From Camellia lanceoleosa (taxonomy: Eukaryota > Streptophyta > Magnoliopsida > Ericales > Theaceae), in contig CM045762.1 of the NCBI GenBank assembly GCA_025200525.1, positions 28,617,600 to 28,681,599 on the forward strand: 64,000 nucleotides of DNA. The letters run 5' to 3'. Both the position numbers and the translations under genes were made by a program. Each line of letters begins with the position of its first letter. Position 1 is the first letter of the stretch. The notes below the pieces were generated by a model. It was not told the origin of the DNA and made no database searches. It saw only the letters and a list, made by a program, of their open reading frames with translations. This document shows, in pieces, positions 48,598-60,649 of the stretch.

Positions 48598-48836
48598 GTG
48601 GTGTTTGGGAAGTTTGTGAGTTGGGTTTTTTTTTTTTACACTAAAAGATAAACTTTTTGCAAAATTCAAAAAAATAAATCCAAACAAAATATCACATCTA
48701 ACCCCATAATCATTTCAGTTTTTCTCTTACAAACATCATATTCAATCACAAAAAAATCCAACTATCTTTCCAAACACTAAAATTTTTTTATCCAATAATA
48801 TCTTACAACTAAAAAAACTTACATAAAAACTCACTT
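48598..48836 (-). mobile_element. MITE (family GGTGTTTGGGAAGTG), second copy
   Basis: It is the reverse-complement relative of 31050-31322. The ends are ggtggtgtttgggaag and cttctcaaacacctac. Confidence 0.7.
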
Positions 48837-49844
48837 CTCAAACACCTACACTATGTGATAACTTTATCTAGTCTAAAATATAAAATTATTATTCAATGAT
48901 CGCGGAAGCAAGTTTAAAGTCCAAAACACACTTACCACTTCATATCACTTAGGCAACATACATATCATAATATTAATTAATTATTTATTTATTTTTATTC
49001 TTACTTATCTAAATTGCACACGATCACTTGTGTCATCTGCTAGAATCAGTTAAGCAAAGAGAAATTAACGACACATGAGCCCAAACTCAGGCTTTATTTG
49101 GAAAGTGAGTTTATTTTTTTACTTTTTAATTATTAGATTGGGGCTAAAAAGTTCATTCGTGTTGAGTTTTTTTAATTTTTATGAGAGAAAAAAAAATTAT
49201 TATAATTTAAAAAAAATATTTTATTTTATATTTTTATGACTAAACAATCTATCAACTTTATTTTAGTCCATTACCAAACGAGGGCTCAGAATGTCAGGAT
49301 TTACGTTAAACTTTCTGAAATACGACTCCTCCATGAATCACAAAATTTTAAAGAAAATGTACTTCTCTGAAACACGAAATTTTAAAGAAAAAATGCAACT
49401 TCTCTCTTGAAATATCAGATTTTAATTTTTAACCTAAATTAACACGAAATTGACAACACATTCTGAGCAATATTAAAGCACTGCAGTCTCTAATAAACTA
49501 AATTCCATTAATGGTTACTATTATTTTCTCTCAGACAGATTGGTGGGGCATTTCACACACAATCCACCATCATATCTTTTATCTAATTATATCATTTCAT
49601 GAACTACCCATCTCTGATTTACTTTATTATTTAAATTGGAAAAAAAATTATTATTATAAAAAAAAGAAAGAAATTGTGGGTACGTAGTGGTTGTAGTTCT
49701 TTTTGGGCACGTAGTAGTAGTTGGTTTACTGATACAACAAAAAGTGCCAAATCAAAAGTGTTTTGAAAATGATTTTCTTTTATGTTCTTGTTGTCTTTGA
49801 AATATATCTAGAAAGAGGGGGTTTCTTTCCAGTTGAGTATCTTA
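48837..49844. other. AT-rich intergenic DNA
   Basis: No recognisable gene or element ends. Confidence 0.5.
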
Positions 49845-50085
49845 GGCATAGTTTGGAAAGTGGGTTGATTTTTTAGTGTTTTTAGTTATTTTAGTCTGGG
49901 ATTAAAAAGTCTGGTTTAGAAAGGCTTTTGATTTGTTTGACTTTTTTAAATTTTTTGTGAGAAAAATAATGTAATGATTATTGGTTAGATGTGATATTTT
50001 ATCTTATTAGATTAAAAAGTCTATTTTGTTTTTTTGTAGTTATTTTAGCCAAAAAAGCTTCCAAACCCTCTTTCCAAACCATGCC
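49845..50085 (+). mobile_element. MITE (family GGCATAGTTTGGAAAG), left member of an inverted pair
   Basis: It starts ggcatagtttggaaagtggg and ends ctctttccaaaccatgcc. The interior has gtaatgattattggttagat. Relatives lie at 40535, 48130 and 63218. Confidence 0.65.
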
Positions 50086-50093
50086 TAAATTAG

Positions 50094-50312
50094 TTTTTGT
50101 TTGGAATATAGGGTTTGGATTAAAATAGTCAAAAAAAAAAAAAAAAAAAAAGACTTTTTAGTCTAATAAGAGAAAACACCACATCCAAATCATAATAATT
50201 TCATTGTTACTCTGACAAAAGTTTAAAAAATTAAAAAGCTTATTTCAAATGAAATTTTTTAGTCCCAGACTGAAATAATTAAAAAATTAACCCATATCCC
50301 AAAAAAAGACTT
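50094..50312 (-). mobile_element. MITE of the same family, right member of the inverted pair
   Basis: It reads in the opposite sense to its neighbour, with tagggtttggattaaaatag, atccaaatcataataattt and tcccagactgaaataatt. An A-run near 50130-50150 has expanded in it. Confidence 0.55.
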
Positions 50313-51457
50313 AGAAGGTGCTATTTGATCTCCATGAGTCTATTACGAAATGTGCATCAATAATTTAAACGGTTCAATTAATAAGATTCATCGAATATTT
50401 TATCTTTATAAAAAAATAATATGATCAAATATGAATAACTAATTGATTATATCACATTTGTATAAATAATTTATTTTAAACATTATACTTAGGATTAGTT
50501 TTTTTTTTTTAAAAACTTTTTTTTTTTATTTTATTATATGGGGTGGGTTTAGATTGGATTTGATGATGTATGTTAGAGAGGTGATGTGATTTAAATAAGA
50601 AGATGTGACTTAAATAATATTGTTTTTTTTTTTTTTTTTTTTATTTTTATTTTTGTTTTTAAAGACTAATTTTTGCACTTTTTCTTTTTTTCAAAAAAAA
50701 AAAAAAATTGAAATTGGGATATATTTTTTTTTTTTTTTTTTTTTTAAAAACAAAAAAATAAAAAAAAAAAAAATTTTTTTTTATTAGAAAATTTGAATTG
50801 AGTTTAGTAGGTAGTAATTTTTTTTTTTTTTGAAATAGTGTAACTTTTTTTTTTTTTTTTAACTTTTTTTTTTTTTAGATTATTTGAAAGTACCCAAACT
50901 TGGCCTTAATTTATGCCAAACCAACCTTTATTATTAACACAAATTTAATTTGATTAACTATAAATATTCAATAATATAATTTTTTTATACAAATAAAATG
51001 CTTTACAAATTTTACGCATTAAATAATTTAAATTATCAATACAAATTTCATAATCAACCTACAAAAATCAAACATCTTCCGATTCTATCTAGAAAAAAAC
51101 CCCAAATCAAAAAGTGCTATCGAAAAATGGTTGTGTTTTATTGTATTTGTATGTGTTATATATTTCAACTGAGGAAATCATATCCTTCTCATGCATGTAT
51201 CTATTCGACCAATCCCATCCATCCATTCTCACATCCATCACCATCGATGATCGAGAAATATAGATAGACAGAGAGAGAAGAGAAGAGAGAGATTGATGAT
51301 AGCTCTGAGATTTAGACACCTCATGCGCGGATTTTGAGATACAGAGGAGAGAGATAGATATCAGGCTTTACATCAAATCATCTCATCTCATCACTTCTAT
51401 TCTACATGCTCTGTTTTTAACTCCTCTCTCTCTATATGTGCATATATGTACATGTTT

Positions 51458-51492
<35 letters not shown>

Positions 51493-52521
51493 GTCTGTTT
51501 GGGCAATCTTTTCTAGTTGTCAAAAAACTTGGGGGCAACAGTAGTTCCTATAAAAGGGCAAAATCTCCATACGATTTTCTCCTATTTTTGGTCATTTCAG
51601 TAACTTGGCATTTTCATCACCCAACCTAACCCTATCCAACTGCACCGGTTCAGACCGGCTTCTTCCTGTCTCCGCTTATGTTGTGCTTGATTGAAAAATT
51701 TAAAGAAGAAAACAAAAAATATAAATCAAATATGAATCAAATATACTTAAGTATTATTTTTTATAATCTAAAAAAGTTAAAAAATTAAAAATTTACTATT
51801 CTATTTGAGTCATATCATCTTATTTAAATCACATCATCTCTCTATCACATCATTTTAAACCCAACTTATACTTAATTCATATTTCATAAAAAGTTAAAAA
51901 GTGTAATTATTTAAATCATCCTAAACAACTCCTTATATTTCACATAGTTTCATACATTTTTTAATTTTTTTTTTTCAAATTCTTTCTCAAATCTCCAATA
52001 AAAAACAGCGTTAATATGTCTCCTCAATGGCCTTATTTAGGAAGTTTGACTATTTTCTTTTACTATTTTAATTTAGTTAAAAAAATTATGTTCAAGAAAT
52101 TCGTTGTCTTTCTTTGTAATTGATTTGATTATTGTGAAACAAAAAAATAAAATAATTAAATATAATATAATATTTTATTTTATTAATTATTTAATTTATT
52201 TTATCTTCTAATAAGTTATTTTAGCATAACCTCCATCCCAAACTAGACCAAATGTCAATATTAGCTGTAGAGTAATGTTATTAATGACAACCAAAATTTC
52301 AACTGCCGAGAGGCCGGGATATGAAAAAGAGAAAAGTTAGGAATCAAAAAAATTTTATTACGAAGATGATTATGAAAAATTTATGATTTTTTGATTACCT
52401 TGATTAATGTGTGATATTTTATTCTAAGTGTAATCTAAGGGTCACAAAATTTCCATGATTATTTTCATGAAAAGTTTTTTATGATACCTAGCATTGCTGT
52501 ATGAAAAAAGAAGTAGTTTTA
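50313..52521. other. AT-rich DNA with long homopolymer tracts
   Basis: Dense A and T runs fill 50490-50880. A CT microsatellite lies at about 51462-51490. The part 52030-52250 is a MITE-like repeat also seen near 2540 and 36940. No gene is visible. Confidence 0.5.
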
Positions 52522-53098
52522 AGCCCGTTTGTTTCCTATGTAGAATGGAGGGAATTGATAATGAGGAGATTAATAGCGAGAGAATTGATAGTGAGGGAAT
52601 TAAATAAAATTGTGTTTGTTTTGATGATAGTTGTTAGTGTAGGGATTATTAAATTATTTTTATATAAAATAAATATAAAATAATAAAACAAATAAAAAAT
52701 ACAAAAACATTAAACGTTAATGTTTTAAAAAAGATGCCCAACATGTAAAAAAAATTTAAAAAAAATGAAAATAAAATAAAAAAATTTTAGAAAAAAAATA
52801 AAATAATGATTTTTACTTAACAAAAAATACAAAAAACTAAACATTAATGTTCAAAAAAAATACCCTACATGTAAAAAATAAAATAAAAAATAAATAAAAA
52901 TAAAAAATTTCTAGTCCGCCAGACTATTTTTCTAATACCAAGTTCTGGAGGCCCATCTGAATCCCATCTGCAAGGCCTATCCTAACCCCTTCAGTTTAGC
53001 AGTCCCTTCCTCAACTCTGTAAATAAACAGCACATTAAATGGAGACCACAACTATCTTAATTCCAATCTCCCTCTCATACCCCAAAACAAACGGGGCC
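52522..53098. mobile_element. PIF/Harbinger-type MITE, TSD TTA
   Basis: The ends AGCCCGTTTGTTTCC and AAAACAAACGGGGCC are inverted. TTA flanks both sides (52519-52521 and 53099-53101). Confidence 0.75.
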
Positions 53099-54274
53099 TT
53101 ATATATCAATTGCTATACATGGTCATCTTTCAATTTAATAATAAGAAATAATTAACATTTGATATTAAAATAATGCATGAAAATTATTATCTATTTAGAG
53201 GTTGTTTGATATTATCTAAATAAGTATAATTTTTTATTTTTTATTAAGAGATGTGCATAAAATTTTAAAAAAAAAGATAATGTGATTCAAAAAAGATTAA
53301 AAAAAATACTATTTTAGGAGATGACAATCTTCAGTTTTAGCAAAAAAATTAAAAAAATACTATAAATTATTGTACTACTCTAACTATTTTTCTACACATT
53401 TTTATGAAAAGTCAAAAATTACTAAAATAGTTTATTTTCAACAGAAACTAGTTTTCACATGATCAAAAAAAAAAAAAGTCATATATACTTCAATATATAA
53501 ATAAAAGACGAATCATAAATTAATTGATTAACCAAATTACCTATTAAAGTGAAAGTGACTCGTTTTTTTTCCCCTTCAAATTACAAAAATTTCCACTGAA
53601 TCTCATGTGAATCTTATTAATATGTCAGCATTAGATAAATAAATTATGATAAAAAATATATAATTAAAGCATTATTTTAGTTTTTTGGGTGTTCCAATAA
53701 TTTCGTACAGATAAACTTGTTTTATTAAGAAACATGAAGTTTGCAATATTCCTAAATAAGGTAAGAGCAGCAAAGGCCATTTGTAATAACAAAAAAAAGT
53801 TTTGGGCAATATAACCTATCATCATAATAGCATCACCTTACTTGTTTCCACTTTTTAAAAAGTATTTTTTAGAAAATTTTACTTTCTTATTTTTTGTATT
53901 TTTGTATTTTTAATGAATTTTTTAAATATTTTATGCAATTTTTTTTAATTTTTTAGACACACCTAACATAAATATACCTAAAAAGTAAAAAAATTGTAAA
54001 AAAAATCTTTTAAAAATTTACTAAATACCAAAAATATAAAAAAAAAAATGCAAGAATTCAGTATATTTTTTATATTTTTATGTATTTATTAGTTTTTTAA
54101 AATATTTTTTCACAAATTTTTTATTTTTTAGATACATTTAAGTAAGGTACATATAAAAAAATATAAAAAATGTTTAAAATTTAAAAAATATTCACTAAAA
54201 AGAAATAAACACGAAAATCAAAAAAGTCAATTTTCAAAAAACTTAATTCAAAAAACTCAAATCAAACACACGAA
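53099..54274. other. AT-rich DNA with one repeat copy
   Basis: The part 53850-54250 belongs to the same AT-rich inverted-repeat family as 4575-4985. Nothing else is recognised. Confidence 0.5.
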
Positions 54275-55381
54275 GGGTGTGTTTGATTGGGCGGACTAGA
54301 TAAGGGGGATTAGAATCCGTCGGATTTGAGTCCTGGGACTGTGAATCCCCCGGATTATTTGGTCGGATTGGATATGTATCATGTGTTTGTTTTTTCATGG
54401 GATTAGATGTCTGGAAAAGACTATTTTTAGTGAATCTAACGTTTGGTTGGACGGACTGGCTAGGATAAATAAACAAAATACTATTTTGCCCTTTTTCAAT
54501 TGTTTACTAAGGAATAGCAATATTAAACATATCTTTAATATTTTAATTATTTTTAATTAAATAAATTTGTTTTTTTTAAATAAATAAATAAATAAATAAA
54601 ATATCAATAAAATTTGTTTTAAATTATTACTCTATAACAAATCATTATTTTTTTTACATACAAAACGTTACTGTGTTTATTTTTTTACATACAAAAAATA
54701 TCATTAATTTAATAATATAAATTAATTTTTTTTTTTTACATAAATTTATTTTTTTACACAATTAAATAAATAAATAACCACTAAATTTGATTTAATAAAA
54801 TTTCTACCTACTAAAAATAATTTTATTTAAAATTAAAAATTTTTAGACATTTATTTTTTTTTTTACCAAATTAATTTTCATTGTAATTAACCCTTTAATA
54901 AAATACTGTATAACCTGTATAAAAAATTTATATTATTTTTTTAATTAAAATTTTAAATAAATTTTAAATAAAACACCTATTACAATTTAAATAATGAAAT
55001 TAAATAAATTATAAACAAAATTTTAAAATAAAATATCTATAAAAAATTATTTTAAAAAATTAAATAAATAAAACATTAATAAAAAGTTAAATAAAATTAT
55101 TTTATTTTTAAATTGAGACATTTAAATTTTATTGAATTTTATTAAATATAATACATAATTAAATAGTAGAGGGTCAAAATTGTCATTTTCGCATCTAATC
55201 CCAATAGTGATTAGTCCCCCCAAAACAATCCCACAACCCCCCCAGGACAGAATTGTCCCCTATATGGGGGACATGGAGTCCGGCAGACTAAAAAAAAATC
55301 AAACGATAGATAAGGAGGGAGGCCGGACATGGAGTTCAAATAGTGAATAGTCTCTCCTTATCCCCCTAATCAAACACACCC
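54275..55381. mobile_element. Large MITE-like element with GGGTGTGTTTGATT ends
   Basis: GGGTGTGTTTGATTGGG on the left and CTAATCAAACACACCC on the right are inverted. The subterminal regions share aagggggattag-type sequence, while the centre is almost pure AT. No transposase is seen. The end type suggests PIF/Harbinger, but no clear 3 bp duplication was found. Confidence 0.65.
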
Positions 55382-55855
55382 TGATTGTTTTGTTTGATCA
55401 AGGGTCATGGCCCCTCACAGTCTACATATAGGTCCAACCTTGTATGTTACAAATTTATGCATAATGATTTCATAAGAAAGCTAGGACTTAAGTTACTGGG
55501 TATGTAAACTAATCAAAAGTTTAGACTTATCATACTACCTCAGTATGAATCAAATTATGAAATTTTGTTTTTGTCTCTTGAATATTCTTTTATCAATAGT
55601 AATCAAGTTATCAAACTGTCACTTTAATAATGTGCATTCAAAATAATATGAAAAATTGCTACCAACCCAGATTTATTAATTTATAATTTGTTTATAATGA
55701 GTTTGTATACTTATAATTAAATTGATGAAGTGCAATATTGATTAATGAAATGAATCATTAATTCATAATTTTAGATAAATTTTAGGTTTGTAGTCTTGTT
55801 GAAATAATATTGTGGTCAGCCCTCATGCCAATGTACAAGAGGATACTATTGTGCC
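55382..55855. other. AT-rich spacer
   Basis: No gene or element ends seen. Confidence 0.5.
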
Positions 55856-56468
55856 CAGTGGCAGGGCCACCTAAGGACCAGGGGTCATGTGCCTCCTCTG
55901 AATTATATATATATTTTTTAAATATAAATAAAATATTTTTAATAAAAAGAATTATAAAAATATTATTAAATTGAAATGTCAATAACATTTTAAAAATTAT
56001 AAAAATAATAATAGTTATTTTAATTGAAAATGAAGAGACTATTATAAACTATATTATCTATGAAAATTTTAAATGTCATGGTGATGTCATTATTATTAAT
56101 GATAATCTCATTATAAAGATATGAAATTTATTAAATTGTTAGTTATATTTGATTTATGAGGTTCACTCTCTATATGTTTATTTATTTTTAGTTGGTGATA
56201 TCGCATACTAATGATGACGTAATATTACCACTATATTGAATTTTTAATCAAATTTTGTATAAAAAAATAATTTGTCATTATATAATTTATTTTAAAACTT
56301 ATATTCATATTTTTTTATATTGTCAATGATACAGTAGTTATAAATAACATCATTTTTTTTTATGTTTCTCGAAATCAATTGTAAAAACTTGTCTAAAATA
56401 TTTTTGTAAAAGTTTTCTTTACTGTAATTAATAATGCTCCCTAATTTAACTTTCTGACTCCGTCACTG
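55856..56468. mobile_element. hAT-type non-autonomous transposon, perfect 8 bp TSD
   Basis: CAGTGGCAGGGCC on the left is inverted relative to GACTCCGTCACTG on the right. ATTGTGCC flanks both sides exactly (55848-55855 and 56469-56476), the duplication size of hAT elements. The interior is AT-rich and has no transposase. Confidence 0.88.
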
Positions 56469-56476
56469 ATTGTGCC

Positions 56477-57769
56477 TCTTGTAGGGGCCGATACCGGCGC
56501 TATAGTGGTAATTCAAATCGTTTATACTGTAAAATTTATCAAATAAATTATTCATGAAAAAAATAAAATCAATTGAACATTTATAACCATATAATACTAT
56601 CACATTAAAAAAAAAAGCTAAACATAATTTGAATAATTATATTTTTAAGGCATTAAGCGCGTGGTTATGAATACCTAAATAATTTAATTTTTATCATAAA
56701 TATTTTACTTAATAAATCTCATAAAATAAATAATTTATATTGTCAAAATAATCTTGATATTGACCTTCCCCATGCCAACAGGGGAGCTACGAATAGTATT
56801 GGTTGAGAATGGGTGTTATATGCAATAATGATTTAAAACTTTTTAAGGACATAGAACTCTTTCTGTTCGTGATTTGAATTAGCGGGTATTGTTTAGATTT
56901 TGAAGAGTATGTTAAAAGCTAATAGTTAATTTTTTTATTTTTTAATAAAAAAGATGTAAAAAAATAAAAAAAAAATGATGTGATTAAAAAAAATTAAAAA
57001 ACTAAAAATGTGACTTTAACCTACTTGACAAAATAAGCCAAATGATAGGTTTTATTTTGATAATTTGAATAGCTGACTCTGTTGACTTCCTCATTTATAG
57101 TGTAGATCAAAATATTTAAATTGATTCGATGATTGTAATATATTAAATTTATTACATTTAATTTCAAGAAAATAAATGATGAGTGCATTTTGAAAAATAT
57201 ATCATTCATTTCTTTGATAACAAACGTAATAAATTGAATAGGGTATTAATATCTGATCGAACTAATTTTTTACATTGATGACATACACAAAAATTCAACA
57301 AAATAAACTGTTCAAATTATCAAAACGGAATATGTGATGAAGTCAACGGGCCCAAACAATATCCTTTCGTCTAAATTATAAATCGGAGAGGATCCAATTC
57401 CTTTGTTTAAATAATAAATCAACGATTTAAATCATGGAAAATGAGTTGGACCCCCTCAAGGAGACACCCCCTTTGACCCTCTCTTTGTGATTGGCCATTT
57501 TTTCTTTTTTCTTTTTCTTTTTTTTCTTTTTCTTCAATCACCACGCGTCACGTGTATGTGAGGGATAGTGGGAGTGGTGATCGGAGGGTTCTCAATCACT
57601 TCCCTTAAATCATAAATCAACTACCCTGTCTAAAAAAAAAATTCATAAATCAACTAGATAGTCTTACAAAATTATTAGACAATTCTTAAAGAGAATCTTA
57701 ATTCATTCTTTGTCAATGTTTGTCCAGGGAAATTCAGTCTTATCCACATTATATCCACTCTTGTTGATA
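56477..57769. other. AT-rich DNA with repeat remnants
   Basis: The parts 56480-56770 and 57020-57350 resemble the 3225-3615 inverted-repeat family. The part 57430-57600 resembles one arm of the foldback at 39450-40135. No gene is visible. Confidence 0.5.
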
Positions 57770-57964
57770 TCTATATAATAAAGCTCTATATAATAAAGCA
57801 GAATGGATTTTGAAAATATGTTAGACACAATTGTCCTACTAGGACATTTCAAGGGTCATGATTCATTTTTATATTCACATGGATGGCTCAAATGAAAACA
57901 TTCTCCCTCACTCTATTTGAATTTCTCGCCTAAGAGTCACAAGCTTTGCAACCACCCATCCTTA

Positions 57965-58510
57965 TCTATCCTATGATTTATGAATTTGAAAAAGATGAGT
58001 ATCAACATTTTTCTTTATCTATATCTATAAAATAAGAAAACTCAATATCTATCTATCCCATGATTTATGACACCCATCCACTCCCTACAAAACAAAACAA
58101 AAAAAATTAATTGGTTAGCCCATCAAGTAATAAAATTTAAAATTCAAAATTGATGACACTATTATCCCATCGTTTATGAATTTGAAAAAGATGAGCATCA
58201 CCATATTTCTTTATCTATATCTATAATAAGAAAACTCATATCTATCTATTCTATGATTTATGAATTTGAAAAAGACGAGCATCAACATTTTTCTTTATCT
58301 ATATCTATAAAATAAGAAAACTCAATATCTATCTATCCCATGATTTATGAATTTGAAAAAGATGAGTATCACCATTTTTCTTTATCTGTATCTATAAAAT
58401 AAAAAAACTCAATATATATTTATCCCATAATTTATGATTTTGAAAAAGATGAGTATCACCATTTTTCTTTATCTATATCTATAAAATAAGAAAACTCAAT
58501 ATCTATCTAT
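57965..58510. repeat. Tandem repeat near the Helitron 5' end
   Basis: About five units of 85-90 bases share tgatttatgaatttgaaaaa, gatgagtatcaccat and ctttatctatatctataa. One unit is interrupted by about 100 unrelated bases near 58070-58160. Confidence 0.75.
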
Positions 58511-58659
58511 GAAAACCCAAATTCAAAATTCAAAATTGTTATGTTATGTAACCAATCTATCTTTCTATATGTATGCTGCTCTATTTGAAAATAATTTCTC
58601 TATAAATTGGGTGCAAATATTCTTTTTCACTCTTTGTGGTCATCTTAAAATTTTTCTTA

Positions 58660-59375
58660 ATAGGATTCAATTAGGGACCACCACCAACAGAATTCAGGTT
58701 ACATATTTAAATTTTATGAATTTTTTATTGATTTTATTTTATGTTGAAAATTTTTAATATTTTTTTGACGTATTTTTTTTGGGTTTTGTTGTTTTATAGA
58801 AATATAAAGTAGACGAATTCGTAGATAAGAGTGAAGGATAAAAAATGGAAGAATAGTAATGTTTTGTAATACCATTTTTTGTTTTAATTCTAAAATTTAA
58901 ATCCTTAATTTTTTTTTTCTTTGTTTAGTCCAAATGGATTTCTTTAAGCAAACGACAATTGGCATGAGAGGATGCATTTCGAAGTCTTTACTACATGCTT
59001 CGGAAGAGTGTGTGTGAGATTTTTTATGGTAATTACCGTTATTCATGCTTTTGCAATTTTGTTCATCAATGAAGAACTCACTCTCTATCTATCTATCTCT
59101 CTCTGTGATTGCTCTTTTTTTTTTATTGTTGTTTTGTTTTTAAATCTACAGATAGATAGAGCACGATCCGATGGAGATTATAGAGAGTGAAGATTTGTAT
59201 GAACAAGGCAATTGACAAAGCCACTATAGATGGGCACAATGTTGACAGTGGACTTAAGGCAATCGGACTCACCAATCAGAGAGAAACAACGGTTGTTTGG
59301 CGCAAATCTATTGGCCTCCATCTCTATAACACCATTGTTTGGATAGATGTTTGTACCAATTCCTTATTCATTCAT
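58660..59375 (+). pseudogene. Glycerol kinase gene fragment, broken
   Basis: Glycerol kinase phosphorylates glycerol to glycerol 3-phosphate; in Arabidopsis this is GLI1/NHO1. Here 59159-59186 reads [10 protein letters not shown], and from 59187 a shifted frame reads [20 protein letters not shown], then [20 protein letters not shown] and [10 protein letters not shown]. These match the N-terminal part of the plant enzyme (EHDPMEILES, [14 protein letters not shown]). A two-base deletion separates the two frames. A degenerate match to the ATP-binding start (QLGTTTNR, for DQGTTSTR) lies at 58662-58695. The rest of the gene is missing. It lies wholly inside the Helitron and is a captured, dead copy. 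Confidence 0.82.
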
Positions 59376-60649
59376 TGATTCATCCTGTTTCTTTTTCCTT
59401 TTTTTTCGTTTTAATTATTATTATTATTTTATCATTTTGTTCGTGCAAATTGAAGATCTAGAATTATGTTTGTATTCTTATCAATACCCATTTCTTGAAT
59501 TGTCTGTTTTTTTTTTTTTTTTTCTCCTTTGTGAGGATATTTTGTTCTTTGGATGTAATTTTACATTGTGTGATTTTATCAAAAACTGTTGCATATGATG
59601 GCCTACGATTATTTCTTTTTTTTTAAAAAAAAAAATTAATAACTTTTCCTGGTCTTTGAAACATGAGTCTTTGATTTTTTTTACCAAATCGCTATTCATC
59701 TATTATATTATAGTGGTGTTGATCATGTGCGAGATGGTAAGCATGCACTATTAAATAAGTTTTAGTTATTTTTGCATATTTGTGCACACACAATAACTAT
59801 CATCTTTCATAATTAATATTCCAGTTAATTTTTTTTTTATATAAATTAGGTTGAAAGTGGGAAATATATAAGAGTATATATATAATAATTCATTTACATA
59901 ATAATTTAGAAAATCAAATCACTTAATCAATTAGTTTCAACGATTGATTGATAGGACTTTACTCCTGATAATTGATCAATTAGGTAGTATTTGGTTCACT
60001 ATAATAAAGTTCAAACATTCCTTACATTTCTCATGTTTGGTTGACTAAAATAATAATAAAAAATTTATTACAATGAGAGTCATCATTAACTATTATAAGG
60101 AGATGATCATTCCATAGGAAAGTGTAAGGAATTACCATTTCATTTAATTTCATCTCATTTCAGTGTACCAAATATAGCATAAATGAGATTGAAGTGTTTC
60201 AAATATGATTAATGCTTTGATAGGAAGTGTTTTAATTTGGGAGAAGTGCAATTTATCTTGGGAAGATTTTTTTTTATTATTATTAAAAATATCAGAAATG
60301 TTACATATTTTTTAAAAAATACAACTTTATAACTCTCACTCACCTGCGATTGGTCTAGGAAGGAAAGAAAAAAAATAAAAATATATGATTAGTCCACATC
60401 ATTTTAAGAGTCATGAATGTTCCTAATTTTGGAGATTCCTAAAATTTATTTGGGTTATTAATAAATTGATGTTTCATTTAAATTTCATGTCTTTATTTAG
60501 GGATTTTTTTCCTTCCCGTGAATTCATTACCTATTCTTTGAAAAGAGAAAAAAAAAACAAAAAATTTGAATACATCCCTCTCTAATTTTGATTTATATTT
60601 TAATGTCATCATTAATTACACCGTATCTTCAGGCACGGATATACACTAA

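Larger units (their letters stand above)
57770..60649 (+). mobile_element. Non-autonomous Helitron carrying a glycerol kinase fragment
   Basis: The 5' end is TCTATATAATAAAGC after an A. The 3' end has the hairpin CCGTATCTTCAGGCACGG (60621-60638), then CTAA and a T. Insertion between A and T with TC...CTRR termini is the Helitron signature. The 2,880 bases hold no Rep/helicase. The first bases are duplicated (ctatataataaagc twice in 57771-57801). Termini match those of the Helitron at 12837-21090, so one helper family could mobilise both. Confidence 0.85.
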
